Of a DNA stretch of 7,154 nt, positions 5,938 through 7,154 are shown piece after piece. Origin of the DNA: an uncultured Porphyromonadaceae bacterium (GTDB taxonomy: Bacteria > Bacteroidota > Bacteroidia > Bacteroidales > Muribaculaceae); assembly GCA_947178685.1 (NCBI GenBank), contig CAMWZE010000074.1, positions 1 to 7,154 on the forward strand. The letters are read 5' to 3'. A program made the position numbers and the translations under genes. Each line of letters begins with the position of its first letter. Position 1 is the stretch's first letter. The notes below the pieces were generated by a model. That model was given only the letters and a program-made list of their open reading frames with translations, did not search any database and was not told the origin of the DNA.

Positions 5938-6720
5938 CTACCAATTCTTATTGTTACGGTTGCGTCCCTTGCTCTTGTCGCCCTGATTGCCGGTGGCAAC
6001 ACGCGCACGAGTCTGGTTCTCCTTGTTCTCCATCGCTTTCAGAATCTGGTCGGCTGTCTGCTGATTGATATCCTGCGGCTTGGGTTGTTGCTGCTGGTTA
6101 TTCTGCTGATCCTGCTTGTCTTGATTCTGATCCTGATTTTGATTCTGGTTCTGTTGCTGATCCTGATTCTGCTCTTTATCCTTCTGATCCTCCTCCTTGT
6201 CCTTATCTTGGTCCTGGTTATCCTGATCCTGAATCTTAAGCTGAGTTATACGCAGATTCCGGCGTGCTTTATCATCATTTGGGTTCAGGCGCAGAGCCTG
6301 CTTGTAATAACCAAGTGCCTTACTGTAGTCTTCGGAGTTGAATGCGACATTGCCCAAGTTATAGTTTGCCATTGAAGCAAGACGAGGTTTCATACTTCCC
6401 ATCTTGGCGATCTGTTCAAGGGCCTGACAGCCCTTCGCGGCCAGATCTTTAGCAGCCTGCGTGGTATCGGAGGGATTGGTACCCACTCTTATCTGCGACA
6501 GGCCAAGATTGTAACGACCCACTGCAGAATTGGGATTCTCGCGAAGAGCCTCCTCATATTTGCCTATGGCCGCACGATATCGACCGTCGTTGTAGAGTTT
6601 GTTGCCTGCTGTTATGGCATTACGCTCCTTCTTGGTCGACTCATTGTCGGCCAAGGCAGTGGCGGGAACCACGGCAATACAGAAGAGAGCCACTAAATAT
6701 GTCAAAATAAACCTTCTCAT
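5938..6720 (-). CDS. batC: BatC: secreted TPR protein with Q/D/N/K-rich linker
   Basis: 260 residues from ATG 6720, which overlaps the batB stop by 4 nt (ATGA). The signal peptide covers residues 1-24 (ending ATALA). TPR repeats lie at about 33-66 (NKLYNDGRYRAAIGKYEEAL) and 118-151 (ANYNLGNVAFNSEDYSKALG), with a less regular stretch between. Residues about 164-216 are almost only Q, D, N, K and E. A short conserved-looking helix QTADQILKAMENKE (221-234) follows, then a basic tail rich in N, R, K and G. TPR followed by a polar disordered segment is the usual BatC form, although the length of the segment varies between species. It should act in the periplasm as a scaffold for the BatA/BatB VWA proteins. 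A strong Shine-Dalgarno sequence precedes the start. The next gene begins 2 nt after its stop. Confidence 0.92.
   Translation of the reverse strand: MRRFILTYLVALFCIAVVPATALADNESTKKERNAITAGNKLYNDGRYRAAIGKYEEALRENPNSAVGRYNLGLSQIRVGTNPSDTTQAAKDLAAKGCQALEQIAKMGSMKPRLASMANYNLGNVAFNSEDYSKALGYYKQALRLNPNDDKARRNLRITQLKIQDQDNQDQDKDKEEDQKDKEQNQDQQQNQNQNQDQNQDKQDQQNNQQQQPKPQDINQQTADQILKAMENKENQTRARVATGNQGDKSKGRNRNNKNW
6073..6231 (-). repeat. Imperfect low-complexity coding repeat (Q/D/N/K/E tract in batC)
   Basis: About 53 codons are dominated by CAG/CAA, GAT/GAC, AAT/AAC and AAG, with alternating dipeptides such as QDQD, QNQNQNQ and DKDK. At DNA level this gives an irregular hexamer pattern (CAGGAT, CAGAAT, CAAAAT on the minus strand). 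Such a tract can change length by replication slippage in units that keep frame. It is part of the batC reading frame, not a separate element. Confidence 0.7.
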
Positions 6721-7154
6721 CTCTTCTCCTCCTTTTTAAAGAATGTAATCTTGTCGAGCCATCCGATCTTTCTGTCAAGCACAAAGATATCGGCTACAAG
6801 CAAGGCGAGTGCAAACCAGACGAATATCGCAAAGAGCTCGTCGTGGACGGCTGAGAAACTCGACTCAAGAGCCGATTTCTTCACTGTATCCAGCTGCTTG
6901 TCAAGCTCATTGAGAGCATCGTTGTTGGAGGCATTTACATAAATACCCTTGCCGGCTGAGGCTATCTCTGTGGCTAAGTCCTCATTGAGTGCCGTGCGCA
7001 CAGGCTCTCCCGTTTCGGGATTCATCAGATAGCCACCACCCTTGATAGGGATAGGCACAGCCACTGTGGAACCTAAACCCACCACATCAAGCTGTATACC
7101 GTTGCGTGCGGCGGCCTTGGCAGCATCCATCACACTCTGTTCATCCTCAAGATC
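6717..7154 (-). CDS. batB: BatB, C-terminal 145 residues (5' end outside window)
   Basis: The frame is open to the window edge, starting DLEDEQSVMDAAKAAARNGI, so an internal GTG or ATG near 7130 is not the real start. The visible part is the end of a von Willebrand factor A domain: an acidic GED-like segment at the edge, a helix, then the strand IQLDVVGLGS (20-29), a segment with GGGYLMNPETGEPV, and a helix with GIYVNASNN (70-78). A membrane helix at about 107-126 (LFAIFVWFALALLVADIFVL) and a short basic tail (KKEEKR) follow. This is the C-terminal layout of BatA/BatB proteins. Its position just before batC makes it BatB rather than BatA. The MIDAS metal-site motif (DxSxS) lies upstream, outside the window, so metal binding cannot be judged. 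Full BatB proteins are about 330-345 residues, so more than half is missing. Confidence 0.9.
   Translation of the reverse strand, partial: DLEDEQSVMDAAKAAARNGIQLDVVGLGSTVAVPIPIKGGGYLMNPETGEPVRTALNEDLATEIASAGKGIYVNASNNDALNELDKQLDTVKKSALESSFSAVHDELFAIFVWFALALLVADIFVLDRKIGWLDKITFFKKEEKR
6728..6734 (-). promoter_or_regulatory. Strong Shine-Dalgarno site of batC
   Basis: The minus strand reads AAGGAGG, 7 nt before the batC ATG at 6720. This is a full-strength Shine-Dalgarno sequence at ideal spacing, unusual in Bacteroidetes, where most genes lack one. It lies inside the last codons of batB (KKEEKR), so the purine-rich codons may explain it, but it supports ATG 6720 as the batC start and coupling with batB. 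Confidence 0.6.

Noticed and set aside
5839..6375. Plus-strand 178-codon frame encoding a very hydrophobic L/I/V-rich protein
   Set aside because: It is the complement of the batC Q/D/N/K repeat: GAT/CAG-type codons read backwards give leucine and isoleucine. The batC frame has a signal peptide, TPRs and operon context.
2288..7154. A new defence or VWA-ATPase system
   Set aside because: The order and domain layout match the known bat operon. The only departure is the extra short BatD, reported as a finding.

Overview
The window looks like ordinary chromosome from a member of the Bacteroidetes, most likely the order Bacteroidales. A gut family such as Muribaculaceae is possible, but the sequence alone does not settle it. 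The clues are a bat (Bacteroides aerotolerance) operon in its usual order, a Bacteroidetes-style MutS2, a short Bacteroidales-type HTH protein, and a TAnnTTTG-like promoter box. Every supported gene lies on the minus strand, so transcription runs from high to low coordinates.

Right to centre (7154 down to 2288) is the distal half of the bat operon. It holds the C-terminal end of BatB (VWA protein, cut by the window edge), BatC (TPR protein with a long Q/D/N/K-rich stretch), a short BatD-like protein without a membrane anchor, a full-length BatD, and BatE (TPR, two membrane helices, SH3-like domain). batB/batC overlap by 4 nt, batC and the short batD are 2 nt apart, and batD/batE overlap by 8 nt. 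The one real gap is 73-74 nt between the two batD genes, and it carries a good Bacteroidetes -7 box. Together these genes should build a cell-envelope complex of VWA, TPR and beta-sandwich proteins, usually driven by a MoxR ATPase encoded upstream, outside this window.

Centre left (2287 to 1638) is an AT-rich intergenic region of about 240 bp, an 87-codon HTH protein gene, and a 148-bp spacer with a strong GC-rich hairpin. The hexamer ATAGTC recurs in both spacers flanking the HTH gene, in both orientations, and is a candidate operator motif.

Left (1637 to 1) is the N-terminal 545 codons of mutS2, with the DNA/clamp region and the complete ATPase core. The C-terminal nuclease part is outside the window.

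The most notable points are the tandem long/short BatD pair with its possible internal promoter, and the ATAGTC motif cluster around the small HTH gene. I see no mobile element, CRISPR array, tRNA, rRNA or clearly new system.
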